NCBI GenBank assembly: GCA_017508385.1
Contig: JAFVZB010000068.1
Location: 62,001-126,000 of the forward strand
Origin: Lentisphaeria bacterium
GTDB lineage: Bacteria; Verrucomicrobiota; Lentisphaeria; Victivallales; Victivallaceae
DNA: 64,000 nucleotides
Direction of reading: 5' to 3'
The position numbers and the translations under genes were made by a program. The notes under the pieces were generated by a model. That model saw only the letters and a list, made by a program, of their open reading frames with translations. It did no database searches and had not been told where the DNA came from. Numbering within the stretch: the first letter of the stretch is position 1; the number at the start of each line of letters is the position of its first letter. Of this stretch, positions 15,834 to 26,100 are shown piece after piece.

Positions 15834-18800
15834 ATGGCGGCTATCCACATTTCCCGCGGTCAAATCAGTTCAGGTCTGATTGTTCTAAACAACTCCATGT
15901 ATGTTTCAAACGGCGGAGTAGCGAACTACACTACCGTCGATTCCAGTGGGTATATGTATATCTCAAGCGGCGGCAAAGCGAACGACACTACCGTCGATTC
16001 CGGTGGGCGTATGTATATCTCAAGCGGCGGCAAAGCGAACAGAACTACCGTCTATGACCATGGGTCTATGCATATCTCAAGCGGCGGCGAAGCGAACAAC
16101 ACTACCGTTAGCAGTGGGTATATGTATATCTCCAGCGGCGGCGTAGCGGACTTCACTAAAGTTAGCAGTGGGTATATGTATATCTCCAGCGGCGGCAAAG
16201 CGAACAACACTACCGTCGATTCCGGTGGGCGTATGCATATCTCAAACGGCGGCGTGGCGAACAGCACTACCGTCTATGACCATGGGTCTATGCATATCTC
16301 AAGCGGCGGCGTAGCGAACTACACTAAAGTTATAAGTGGGTATATGTATATCTCAAGCGGCGGCGAAGCGAACAGCACTACCGTCAATTACGGTGGGGAT
16401 ATGTATATCTCAAGCGGCGGCGTAGCAAACTACACTACCGTTGACTATAGCGGAAATATGTATATCTCCAGCGGCGGCGAAGCGAACAGCACTGACGTCT
16501 ATGACCATGGGTCTATGCATATCTCAAACGGCGGCGTAGCGAACAGCACTAACGTCAATTACGGTGGGGCTATGCATATCTCAAGCGGCGGCGTAGCGAA
16601 CAACACTACCGTCGATTGGCTCGGGTCTATGTATATCTCTAAGGGCGGCGAAGCGAACAACACTACCGTCAATTCCGCTGGGTCTATGTATATCTCAAGC
16701 GGCGGCGAAGCGAATAGCACTACCGTCAATTCCAGCGGGATTATGTATATCTCAAGCGGTGGCGAAGCGAATAGCACTACCGTCAATTCCAGCGGGATTA
16801 TGTATATCTCAAGCGGTGGCGAAGCGAACAACACTACCGTCAATTCCGGTGGGTCTATGTATATCTCAAGCGGCGGCGAAGCGAATAGCACTACCGTCAA
16901 TTCCAGCGGGATTATGTATATCTTAAGCGGCGGAATAGCGACAGAACTTTATTTGAAAGCCGGTGGAGCTCTCTGGAATTTTTCTTTTAATGAAGATAAG
17001 CATTTCGCCAAAATCAACGGTGTTGCAGAAATTTCTCATAACGTGTTTGTAGTTGAAAGCAGTATGCTTGTTTCCAGCGGCGGCGTAGCGAACTACACTA
17101 CCGTCAATGACCGTGGGTCTATGTATATCTCAAGCGGCGGCGTAGCGAACTACACTACCTTAAGTTGGGCTATGTATATCTCGAACGGCGGCGTAGCGAA
17201 CAACACTACCGTTAACTCCAGAGGGACTATGTATATCTCAAGCGGCGGCGTAGCGAACAGCACTGCCGTCAATGCAGACGGGCGCATGATTATATCCGGC
17301 GGAACAGTAAATAATACCACAGTTAATTCCTATGGCAGTCTTTATGTTTCCAACGGAGGAAAGTGTCAAGACACTATCGTTAATGCCCAGGGACGTATGT
17401 TCGTTTACAGTGGAGTTGCAAGTGACACAACTGTAAATTCAGGAGGATCTCTGCATCTTGACGCCGGCAGTGGAAATTTCACATACCAAACTACGATCAA
17501 TTCCGGTGGAAAAATGACTGCCGATGGAGGCGTGATTAATAATACAACAGTGAAATCCGGAGGATCGCTTGTTTGCTATTATGTAAACGGAAAAAATCTT
17601 ATTCTTTCCCGTGGTGCTGTGTTGGGCGGATTTTCTTTTGAAGATGAAAAGAAAATTGATACAATAACAAATGGTTCCGCAATTTTATCTCCCTCTATTT
17701 ACATATCAGGCTATAATATGACTGTGTCGGATGGCGGAGTAGCAACAGGAACGACTGTTGGCGAAAGTATGTTTACCGGAGATATTGTACTTGGGGTTGG
17801 CGGGGGCAATCTCCGTGTTTACAGTGGTGGTATTATTTCAAAAACGATTGCCGCTTCTGATGGAAATGTAAACGTTTATTCCGGCGGTATTGCAAACAGT
17901 ACATTGGTTGATTCCGGCGGTTCTATGTGTGTTTACAGTGGGGGCTCTGCATTTTATATAAAAGAAAACGGCGGTTACGTAGATGTTAAAAGTGGAGCAA
18001 ATGTGAGCTTTATTCCCAATACCATCGACGGGCTGACGTTGAGCCATACTCTGTACGAAAAAACAACACTTCATTCCGGTACAGTGGCGAATAACATGAC
18101 CGTCAACTGGAATGGTGCGCTTTATATTTTCAGCAGCGGATTGGCAAATAACACAACTTTTAATGGCGGATTCTTGTATATTTACAATGGCGGTGTTGCA
18201 AGCAACACTACCGTAAAAACAGAAGGCGGTCCTAATTCTAATGTTGTAAAAATTTACAGCGGAGGTGTACATAAAGGTCGTCTGAACATGAACAGTGTCC
18301 GTTTTGGCACTATTGTTTCTGCTTATCAAGGTGCAATTATTGATTTTACAGTGGCTGATGTTGCACCGCAAAGTGATTATCTCATCAATAATGTTTCTCA
18401 GATTTCCGGTGCTCCTACCTATACTATCACGGTCAAAGCTGACCAGAAAGAGGGTACTTACAATTTGGCTCAGGAGGCAGGGGAGTTTACCGGTACACTC
18501 ACTATCGGAGATGATTCCAAACGTTATGGCAATATCACTGTAAATGGTGATACTGTTACCTATAACAATGTGAAATATACTTTGAGGCAGAAAGATGGCA
18601 ACCTCAATCTTTTTGTCGGCGACTTTTCTCTGCTTGCCGCTCCGACTTATACGCTATCACCTGCGGAGGGATGGACTGCCGGCGATGTAGTCATTACCGT
18701 TGTCTTTGACAAGGAATCCGTTCTTAACGAGTATTCACTTGATAACGGTTCCAAATGGCTGAAGTGTGAGGGAAACACGATAACCGTTTCCAATAACGGA

Positions 18801-21797
18801 ACTGTTCTTCTGCGTTCATCAGATTCCAATGGTATTTCAAGTACGGTAACTACCGTTGATATCAGCAATATCGACAAAGAAAAACCGGTTGTATCCGCTG
18901 CTGCTGAAACTCCGTCATCTTACGTCAGCAAGGTTACGATCACAGTTTCCGCAACCGACAGCCAGAGCGGTATCGACAAAATTGAATACAGTCTCGATAA
19001 AAAACAATGGTTTGCCGTAAGTGGAAATTCTTACACTGCAACTGCCAACGGAACTGTTTATTTCCGTGCCACTGACAAGGTGGGGCTGGTTTCTGACATC
19101 AAAAGCGTCTCAGTAAGCAAAATAGATGTTGAAAAACCGACTCTTCTTGTTACCGGAAATCCGACAGAGTTTACCGAAGAAAGTGTGGTGCTCGCCATTA
19201 CAGCAACCGACAAGACCAGCGGAATCGACAAGGTCGAATACTCCATTGATGGAGCTGATTACAAGAGCGTAACCCTTGACGCTCAGGGCATGGGCACTCT
19301 CACCATCGACAAAAACTGCAAAGTTACTGTGCGGGCATTTGACAAAGCCGGACTCTTTGCCGAAGAGGTGGTGACAGTTGACAAGATAGAGAAAGATGCT
19401 CCTGTAATAACGATAAAATCCGATCCTGCATCCTGGACAAATGCCGCAGTTGTTACCGTCAGTGCCACCGCAACCGATGATGCAAGCGGCGTTAAGAGTC
19501 TTGAATACTGGAATGGAACTGAATGGGTCGCAGGTTCATCCGTTGAAGTCACCGAAAACAATACTGTTGTCAAATTCAAAGCTGTTGACAATTTCAACAG
19601 AAGCAGCGAAAAGAGTTTTACCGTAAACTTCATCGACCGTATCGCTCCGTCAGCAGTGATTTCAGGCAACTCAGAAAAACTTGTAAAAGAGTTGACGCTT
19701 TCAGTTTCAGCAACCGATGATGCAAGCGGTATTTCTTCGGTCAAATACAGTTTTGACAACAGGGTTTGGAATGAGGGAAAAAGCGTATTGGTCACAGACA
19801 ACGGAACCGTTTATTTCCAAGTCACGGATAAAGCGGGCAACGTTGTCACCGTCTCCGAAAAAGTGGTCAACATAGACAACGTTAAACCGGAACTCACTGT
19901 AACCGGAAATCCGGCAGCGTATCAGGAAAACGATGTTATCCTGCGTGCAACCGCCACAGATAATCTCTCTCCGGTGGTATTCATCAGTTACAGTTTAGAC
20001 AATAAATCAACATGGCAGCTGTATTCAGATGATGCTCCATGTGTCGTCACCGGAAATCAGACCGTCTATTTCAGAGCTGTGGATTCAGTGGGCAACATTA
20101 CTGAAAAGGCAATAGTCGTTGATAAAATCGACAAGGATAACCCGGTAATTTCCGTTTCAGGATACGATGGCAAATGGATAAATAAAGATGTTATTTTAAC
20201 CATCAACGCCACCGACGCTTCAAGTCCTGTTGTGAAAACAGAATACCGCATCGGCGACAATGGCGAGTGGATTTCAGGCAAAAGAGTTGTTGTCACCGAA
20301 AATACAAAGGTTTATTTCCGTGCCACCGACTCGATAGGACACGTCACCACGAGCGATATCGTTATCGATAAAATCGACAAAATCGCTCCTGCCGCTCCGC
20401 AGGTCTCGGCTGACATCACCTCATGGGTAAATAAAGATGTGACGCTTTCTGCGGTGTTTGCGGCAGACTCCGTGAAAAACGAATACTCTGTCAATGGCGG
20501 AGCTTATCAAACTTACACCTCAAGCGGGGTCATCGTAAGCGAAAACGGAACCGTTGATTTCCGTTCTACCGATGCCGCAGGAAATATTGCCGTTACCGCT
20601 TTTGAAGTCAAAAACATTGATAAAACAGCTCCGGTAATTACAGTTTCAGGTTTATCCGCAACCAGAACACGCCGTCCGGTCACCGTCACCGCCGATGCCG
20701 CAGACTCTGCCAGCGGAGCCAAAACGCTTGAGTACAGTTTCGACAACAAAACATGGCGTTCAGGTGCTTCAGTTACCGTAACAGAAAACTGCACAATTTA
20801 TTTCCGTGCCGGAGATGTCGCAGGTAATACCGGCGTTGTAACTGCGGTGGTCGATAACATCGTTGAAACTCCGCCGGATTCAAGTCTGCTCGGCAATGGC
20901 ACAAGTCAGATCACAGGTTTCGATTCCGTCAGGGGAAAAGTCGGATTTGTTGCAGTCGATGGCAATGTTTCTCCGCAGTGGCAGGGCGTCTGGGAGTGGA
21001 GCGGAAAAGATATCTCTACATGGCGTGTAGCCGCAGTTGGCAAGTTTGCCGGAAGTGCCTCAAACAACGATGGTCTTCTGCTTCAAAACACCTCCAATAA
21101 CACATTCGCCGCCTGGAGTGACCTCGGCAGAGGCGACTACGGATACGTGAGTCTTGCCACTGTCGATGGAAACTTTTCAGCCGTCAGCATCGTTGACCTC
21201 GGCGGAAGCAGTAAGTTTGACGATGTCCTCATCAGAGATGAGAACGGCAGCACCGGAGTAGTCATTGATGGCACGACCTACCACGATATCTGGCACGTCA
21301 ACGACGGTGAATATTCCGCATGGGAGTTTTACGGTTCAGGCAATTTCGGCGACAACATCAGCTCACTCGTTGCCAGAAACTGTTACACCAATCACCTCGT
21401 ACTTTGGGCAAACAATGACATCACCTTTGAAACCTGGGATTGGAGCATCCGCACTCTCGGCTATCTCGGCAACGATTTTGAATTTGCCGCTGTCGGAGAT
21501 TTTTACGGTGATGAAACAGATGATATCCTCGTCCGCAACAACAAGGATAACAGTCTGTGGGTCTGGGATGACGGCAACGCCTCGACCGCCCGTTGGGTGG
21601 TGACTCCCGAAAAAGGCTTTGCGGTCGAGGGAGTCGGTGATTACAACGGAGACTGCAAAGATGATATCCTCGTGCGTGAGTACAACACAAAATGGGGCGG
21701 TCTCGGTTACTATGCTCCGGGAACAGATACCCTCTGGAACGACCTCAACGCCCGTATTGAGACAGGTTACGAAAGCAATTTTGCCATTATAGCGTGA
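15834..21797 (+). CDS. Giant AIDA-repeat, Ig-like and FG-GAP-like surface protein
   Basis: 1987 residues, unusual in every part. Residues about 20-375 are 18 near-identical 18-19-residue AIDA-type repeats (MYISSGGVANNTTVxxxG). After a spacer (FSFNEDKHF...) come more, increasingly divergent repeats to about 830, broken by a second similar spacer (FSFEDEKK...). About 930-1680 holds nine Ig-like modules (YSLDNGSKW, NGTVYFRATD-type motifs, linker IDK-x-x-P). The last 300 residues carry FG-GAP/VCBS-like motifs (VGDFYGDETDDILVR, VGDYNGDCKDDILVR). There is no N-terminal signal peptide and no autotransporter barrel, so type I or another secretion route is inferred. It is probably a cell-surface adhesin or stalk. 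The promoter is 24 bases upstream. Confidence 0.88.
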   Translation: MAAIHISRGQISSGLIVLNNSMYVSNGGVANYTTVDSSGYMYISSGGKANDTTVDSGGRMYISSGGKANRTTVYDHGSMHISSGGEANNTTVSSGYMYISSGGVADFTKVSSGYMYISSGGKANNTTVDSGGRMHISNGGVANSTTVYDHGSMHISSGGVANYTKVISGYMYISSGGEANSTTVNYGGDMYISSGGVANYTTVDYSGNMYISSGGEANSTDVYDHGSMHISNGGVANSTNVNYGGAMHISSGGVANNTTVDWLGSMYISKGGEANNTTVNSAGSMYISSGGEANSTTVNSSGIMYISSGGEANSTTVNSSGIMYISSGGEANNTTVNSGGSMYISSGGEANSTTVNSSGIMYILSGGIATELYLKAGGALWNFSFNEDKHFAKINGVAEISHNVFVVESSMLVSSGGVANYTTVNDRGSMYISSGGVANYTTLSWAMYISNGGVANNTTVNSRGTMYISSGGVANSTAVNADGRMIISGGTVNNTTVNSYGSLYVSNGGKCQDTIVNAQGRMFVYSGVASDTTVNSGGSLHLDAGSGNFTYQTTINSGGKMTADGGVINNTTVKSGGSLVCYYVNGKNLILSRGAVLGGFSFEDEKKIDTITNGSAILSPSIYISGYNMTVSDGGVATGTTVGESMFTGDIVLGVGGGNLRVYSGGIISKTIAASDGNVNVYSGGIANSTLVDSGGSMCVYSGGSAFYIKENGGYVDVKSGANVSFIPNTIDGLTLSHTLYEKTTLHSGTVANNMTVNWNGALYIFSSGLANNTTFNGGFLYIYNGGVASNTTVKTEGGPNSNVVKIYSGGVHKGRLNMNSVRFGTIVSAYQGAIIDFTVADVAPQSDYLINNVSQISGAPTYTITVKADQKEGTYNLAQEAGEFTGTLTIGDDSKRYGNITVNGDTVTYNNVKYTLRQKDGNLNLFVGDFSLLAAPTYTLSPAEGWTAGDVVITVVFDKESVLNEYSLDNGSKWLKCEGNTITVSNNGTVLLRSSDSNGISSTVTTVDISNIDKEKPVVSAAAETPSSYVSKVTITVSATDSQSGIDKIEYSLDKKQWFAVSGNSYTATANGTVYFRATDKVGLVSDIKSVSVSKIDVEKPTLLVTGNPTEFTEESVVLAITATDKTSGIDKVEYSIDGADYKSVTLDAQGMGTLTIDKNCKVTVRAFDKAGLFAEEVVTVDKIEKDAPVITIKSDPASWTNAAVVTVSATATDDASGVKSLEYWNGTEWVAGSSVEVTENNTVVKFKAVDNFNRSSEKSFTVNFIDRIAPSAVISGNSEKLVKELTLSVSATDDASGISSVKYSFDNRVWNEGKSVLVTDNGTVYFQVTDKAGNVVTVSEKVVNIDNVKPELTVTGNPAAYQENDVILRATATDNLSPVVFISYSLDNKSTWQLYSDDAPCVVTGNQTVYFRAVDSVGNITEKAIVVDKIDKDNPVISVSGYDGKWINKDVILTINATDASSPVVKTEYRIGDNGEWISGKRVVVTENTKVYFRATDSIGHVTTSDIVIDKIDKIAPAAPQVSADITSWVNKDVTLSAVFAADSVKNEYSVNGGAYQTYTSSGVIVSENGTVDFRSTDAAGNIAVTAFEVKNIDKTAPVITVSGLSATRTRRPVTVTADAADSASGAKTLEYSFDNKTWRSGASVTVTENCTIYFRAGDVAGNTGVVTAVVDNIVETPPDSSLLGNGTSQITGFDSVRGKVGFVAVDGNVSPQWQGVWEWSGKDISTWRVAAVGKFAGSASNNDGLLLQNTSNNTFAAWSDLGRGDYGYVSLATVDGNFSAVSIVDLGGSSKFDDVLIRDENGSTGVVIDGTTYHDIWHVNDGEYSAWEFYGSGNFGDNISSLVARNCYTNHLVLWANNDITFETWDWSIRTLGYLGNDFEFAAVGDFYGDETDDILVRNNKDNSLWVWDDGNASTARWVVTPEKGFAVEGVGDYNGDCKDDILVREYNTKWGGLGYYAPGTDTLWNDLNARIETGYESNFAIIA
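15895..16940 (+). repeat. Tandem 54-57 bp DNA repeats encoding AIDA units
   Basis: About 18 head-to-tail units built around TATGTATATCTCAAGCGGC. Several adjacent units (for example within 16680-16920) are identical or differ by one or two bases, meaning recent duplication or conversion at the DNA level, not only protein conservation. Copy number is likely to vary between strains and may be misassembled from short reads. Confidence 0.9.
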
Positions 21798-21814
21798 TTT
21801 TTGACGGTTTCAGG

Positions 21815-21843
21815 TTGAAAAACTTGCTTTGCGTTGTTATATT
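21815..21843 (+). promoter_or_regulatory. hflX promoter
   Basis: TTGAAA (21815-21820), 17 bases, TATATT (21838-21843). The expected transcription start (about 21850) is downstream of an in-frame TTG at 21829, which supports the ATG at 21883 as the hflX start. Confidence 0.6.
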
Positions 21844-21882
21844 ACTTCGGTTATGTTTTTACAGTCACCAATCGGAGTATCA

Positions 21883-23172
21883 ATGATCGAAGTAGCAGCA
21901 GAGTATGAGGGCCCCGTCAGAAGAGCCATGCTCGTCGGACTCGCAGGAAAAGATGATGATATCAATCTTATTTCCGAGCAGCTCGACGAATTGGCAGAAC
22001 TGGTGAAGAACCTCGGAATAGTTCCTCTCGAACCTGAAATCGTAAAGGTTAGAGAGTATCATGTCCGCTACCGCATGGGCACAGGAAAAGCCGAAGAGGT
22101 CGCACAGCTTGCACAGGAGTGCGAAGCTGACCTCGTCGTCTTTGACAGTGACCTGACTCCGTCTCAACAGCGCAACTGGGAGCGTCTGGTCAAGTGTCCG
22201 GTCATCGGCAGGGAAGAGGTGATCCTCGATATCTTTGCCGAAAGAGCTCAGACCAAAGAGGCTGTCTTACAGGTCGAACTTGCCCGCAGCAGATATTTTC
22301 TGCCCCGGCTCACCAAAGCATGGGGGCACTTTTCCCGCCAGCGGGGAGGCAGTGCCACCACCCGGGGCGAGGGCGAAGCTCAGATCGAAACCGACCGCCG
22401 TCTGCTCAAAAGAAGAATTCAACAGCTCGAGCAGGAGTTATCTGTTGTAAGAAAGCAGCGTGATGTTCAGAGAAAATCCCGCAACAGAAAACCCGTTGTT
22501 CAGGGAGCTATCGTCGGATACACCAACGTCGGCAAATCAAGTCTGCTCAAGGCTCTCACCGGAGCTGATATCTTCGTCAAAGACCAGCTCTTTGCGACAC
22601 TCGACCCGGTGGCAAGAAAAATCAAGCTCGACGGAAATTTGGAAATAGTGTTGACTGACACCGTCGGATTTGTCCGCAAACTTCCGCACGCTCTCATTGA
22701 GGCGTTCAAGTCAACTCTCGAAGAGGCGGTACTTGCCGACTTCCTGCTTCTGGTACTGGATATATCCTCAGCCGACCTCGACAACGAGTGGGAAACCACT
22801 ATGAACGTTTTGCGTGAACTCGGAGCAGACGAGAAGCGTATCACGGTTGTGTTCAACAAAATCGACCGCATAGACAGAGAAAAAGACGCGGTCATGCTTT
22901 CAAGAATAAACGGATTGTTTCCCAATGCACTTTATGTTTCAGCCGCAACAGGCGAGGGGATGGATGAGCTTTTGAAAACCCTCTCGGCATTGAGCAGTGA
23001 TGCCAGAAAACTTCTGACAGTTGAAATTCCGCCGACAAGGCACGACCTTGTGGCTTTTATACACGCAAACGCCCAGATTTACGAAGAGGAGTATCTCGAT
23101 GACGGTTCTCTCAGGGCAGTGTTTGCAGTTGAAGAGAAATATCATAATAAATTTACGGAATATTCGGTATGA
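21883..23172 (+). CDS. hflX: GTPase HflX
   Basis: 429-residue ribosome-associated GTPase that rescues or splits stalled ribosomes. The N-terminal HflX domain contains the expected RYRMGTGKAEE and PSQQRNWER motifs, followed by a coiled linker with RGGSATTRGEGEAQIETDRR. The GTPase domain has G1 GYTNVGKSSL (about residue 211), G3 DTVGF and G4 NKID. The ATG at 21883 has GGAG five bases upstream. Its stop overlaps the start of the coiled-coil/TPR gene (ATGA), so the two are probably co-translated. Confidence 0.96.
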   Translation: MIEVAAEYEGPVRRAMLVGLAGKDDDINLISEQLDELAELVKNLGIVPLEPEIVKVREYHVRYRMGTGKAEEVAQLAQECEADLVVFDSDLTPSQQRNWERLVKCPVIGREEVILDIFAERAQTKEAVLQVELARSRYFLPRLTKAWGHFSRQRGGSATTRGEGEAQIETDRRLLKRRIQQLEQELSVVRKQRDVQRKSRNRKPVVQGAIVGYTNVGKSSLLKALTGADIFVKDQLFATLDPVARKIKLDGNLEIVLTDTVGFVRKLPHALIEAFKSTLEEAVLADFLLLVLDISSADLDNEWETTMNVLRELGADEKRITVVFNKIDRIDREKDAVMLSRINGLFPNALYVSAATGEGMDELLKTLSALSSDARKLLTVEIPPTRHDLVAFIHANAQIYEEEYLDDGSLRAVFAVEEKYHNKFTEYSV

Positions 23173-26100
23173 AAAAATTTGTTTTTCTGATTTGTCTGGC
23201 GGTCGGAGTCTTATGGAGTTTGCCGCTTGAGGCATCTCCGTGGGATTCATGGCGTTCAGCATACAGCTGTTTTGAGCAGGGCGAGACTTTCAGGGATAAG
23301 GGAGATTATCTTCAGGCGTTAAAGAGTTTTGAAGAGGCACTTTCTCATTATCAGGCGGTAAAAAAAGCCCGTCCTGACTGGAATCAGCGGGTCATCACCA
23401 TGCGTATGGAAAAATGTCGCACCGAATGTGAAAAAATGAGGCGTCTGCTGGGCAAAAATGCTCCGGCATCAGCGGAGCAGGGAGCGGGAGGCGGCAAACC
23501 GTTTACTGAGCCTGAACTTCCGCAGCGTTCCGGTGACAGTGTTGAATTGCGTCAGGCTCAGACCAAACTTCAACAGGCATCGCTCGAGCTTCGTGAACTG
23601 CGCCGCAAACAGGCTAGTTCCAGGAAATTCGAGAATGAGATTGCGAATCTCATGCGTGATTTGCGCATATCAAGAGAGGAATACGCCCTGCTTTTACGCC
23701 GCTGCCAACTTCTGGAAGAAAAGTTGAAAAATCCTGATTCAGGCAGCGAAAATCTGAAAAAACAGCTTTTGGAATCCTCGGTCAGATACGAGCGTCTGAA
23801 AAAACAGTATGATGGAACAGTCAGCCGGATGCGTACTCTCGAAGAGAGCATGCTCAATCAATCCGGACTCAGAAATGCCGCCGAAAATGCGGTGATAAAG
23901 CTGCGCAACGACAATGAAAAACTGGTGAAAACTCTTGATGAATTGAGAGAAAAAATAGCCGACAGTTCCAGCCGTATAAGAATTCTCGAACACGATTTGA
24001 AAGAGGCGAACCGTCTCCGCAAAGAGGCTGAAGAGAGTTCGGAAAAACGCCAAAATGCTGCCAATGAAGCAGTTTCAGCTTCAACCGAGCACCGCAGGGA
24101 AATTTTGAAATTAAAATCAGAGCTCGACAGACAGAATATACTTTTACGGGATGCGGTCAAAAAATACAACGACTCCGAACAGCAGCTTATCGCAACAAAA
24201 AATAAAATAGCCGCATTACAGGAGCAGCTCAATTCAACCGGGCAGCTTCTTGAGCATGAGCGCAATTCTTCAAAAATCACTCTCAAAGAGCTTGAACAGT
24301 TGCGTGACATGAAGAACTCCCTCGAAACCGAGCTTGCCAGAGTTTCAGGTGAACTTCACAAGAGTGAAAAGAGAGTTTCCGAGCGCAACAGCAAGGATTT
24401 TATTGCTCTCACCAAAGCTGAAAAAAGAGTTCAGCAGCTCCAAAATCAGCTTGATAAAATCAGACAGGAGATGGTGAAATATAAGGTGAGCAGTGAAGAG
24501 GGACGCACCAAAAGTAATGACCTCGCTTCTCAGGTTGAAAAGTTGAAGCAGGAGCTTTTACGCATCACCGCAGAGCGCAATATGCTTGCCGAACAGGATT
24601 CCAAACAGCGGGCAAAACTTATCAAACTTGAAAAAGCTGATTCCGAACTGGCAAAACTGCGCAAGAATTTTGAAGCTCTCTCAGCTGAAAACCGGGAAAA
24701 CCGCCGTCTGGCTGAGGCGGCGAAACCCCGTGAAGCCGAGTTCTCACGCATCAAGTTGCGCCTTGCTGAACTCGATCGTCTCAACGACTCTCTCAATCGT
24801 GAGCAGAGACTCAATGAAGAGTTGAAGAGTGTAAACCGCAAGATGGAAAAAGAGCTTGCCGAAACCGCCAATATCCGCAATCAGTTCTACACGGCAAAAA
24901 AACGTCTTGCCGAACTTGAACCGCTGGTCGCAGAAGTGAAAGCCCTGAAAAAACTCAATGCCGAGCTTGCCGGAGCCAAGAAATTTGAAGCGCAGGTCGT
25001 GGCTCTCAAAGCCAGGATCGCAACTCTGGAACCGGCGGTAAAAGAGCTCGAGTCAGTGCGGAAGCTCCTGAATCGGATGAACTCTGAACGCAATGAACTT
25101 GAAAAAGAGATAGCACGCATCCGCAATATCCACGCCGGAACTCAGCTTCTTGACGGAGAATTGAAAAATCTGCGTGCACAGTATGACAAGTTGAGCAGTG
25201 ATAAAAACGAGCTCGAACACCGCAACGAGGCTTTGCGCACCAGGCTTGCCGCACTGGAAAACATCGACCGTGAATTTGAACGCCAGAAGAAAATCAACAG
25301 TCAGCTGGTGGCTATGATGCCGTCTCCGCAGGAAATGAAGGCTCTCAAAGACTCTCTGGCAAAAGCTCAGGAGCTCGAAAAACGACTTGCCGCCAAAGAT
25401 GAGTTTGAAAAGCAACTGCTGGCTATAAACGGCAAGATGAAAGAGGAACTTTCAAAACTCAGACTTGCCGTTGCCGAGATGCAAAACAAATATGGCAAAC
25501 AAAGTGAAATTCCGGTTCAGAAAAAAGCAGAACCTCAAGTCGATTTGGAAAAATACAAGCTGCTTGAGTTGCAGATCACCTCTCTCAAAAAACAGCTGGA
25601 AAGTATTTCCATGCGTGAGAAAGATAAAAATGAAAAGCTCACACTCGATTATGAAAAACTCAAAAGTGCAATTTCCGGAACCAATGAAAAGAACGCTGCT
25701 CTTGAAGCAAGATGTGTTGAGCTTGAAGCAGAGTTGAAGAAGAGCGCAAACGAACTCGAAGCCGCAAGAAATGATATCCGAGCGGTCGAGCAACTCAAGT
25801 TTGAGCTTGATGTGCTCAAAAAACGCAATCTGCAGCTTATCGGAGAAAACACCAATTTGAAGAATCGAGCCCGTATTGCTGACAACTCCGCCACCGAGAT
25901 CACCCGTTTGAAATCAGAAGCCGCCAACTTGCGTCAGTTGGCAGCACAGCTTGAAAAAGCAAAGCAGGCTGAAAGTGAACTTGCCGCACTCAAACTCAAA
26001 TACTCCGAGTTTGACCAGTTGAAGGATGAGTTGACCAGAGTCAACCGCCTCAACCGTGAGCTTTACGCCAGACGTGACGTGCTTGAAAAAGAGCTGCGTG

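Noticed and set aside
16559-16900. Repetitive open frame on the minus strand (FASPPLEIYI repeats)
   Set aside because: It is the antisense shadow of the AIDA repeats, with no ribosome site or promoter.
15895-16940. CRISPR-like array of regularly spaced repeats
   Set aside because: The period is in-frame and coding, spacers are not unique, and no cas gene is present.
21829-21882. Upstream TTG start for hflX
   Set aside because: It falls upstream of the predicted transcription start and before the GGAG site; ATG 21883 is better.
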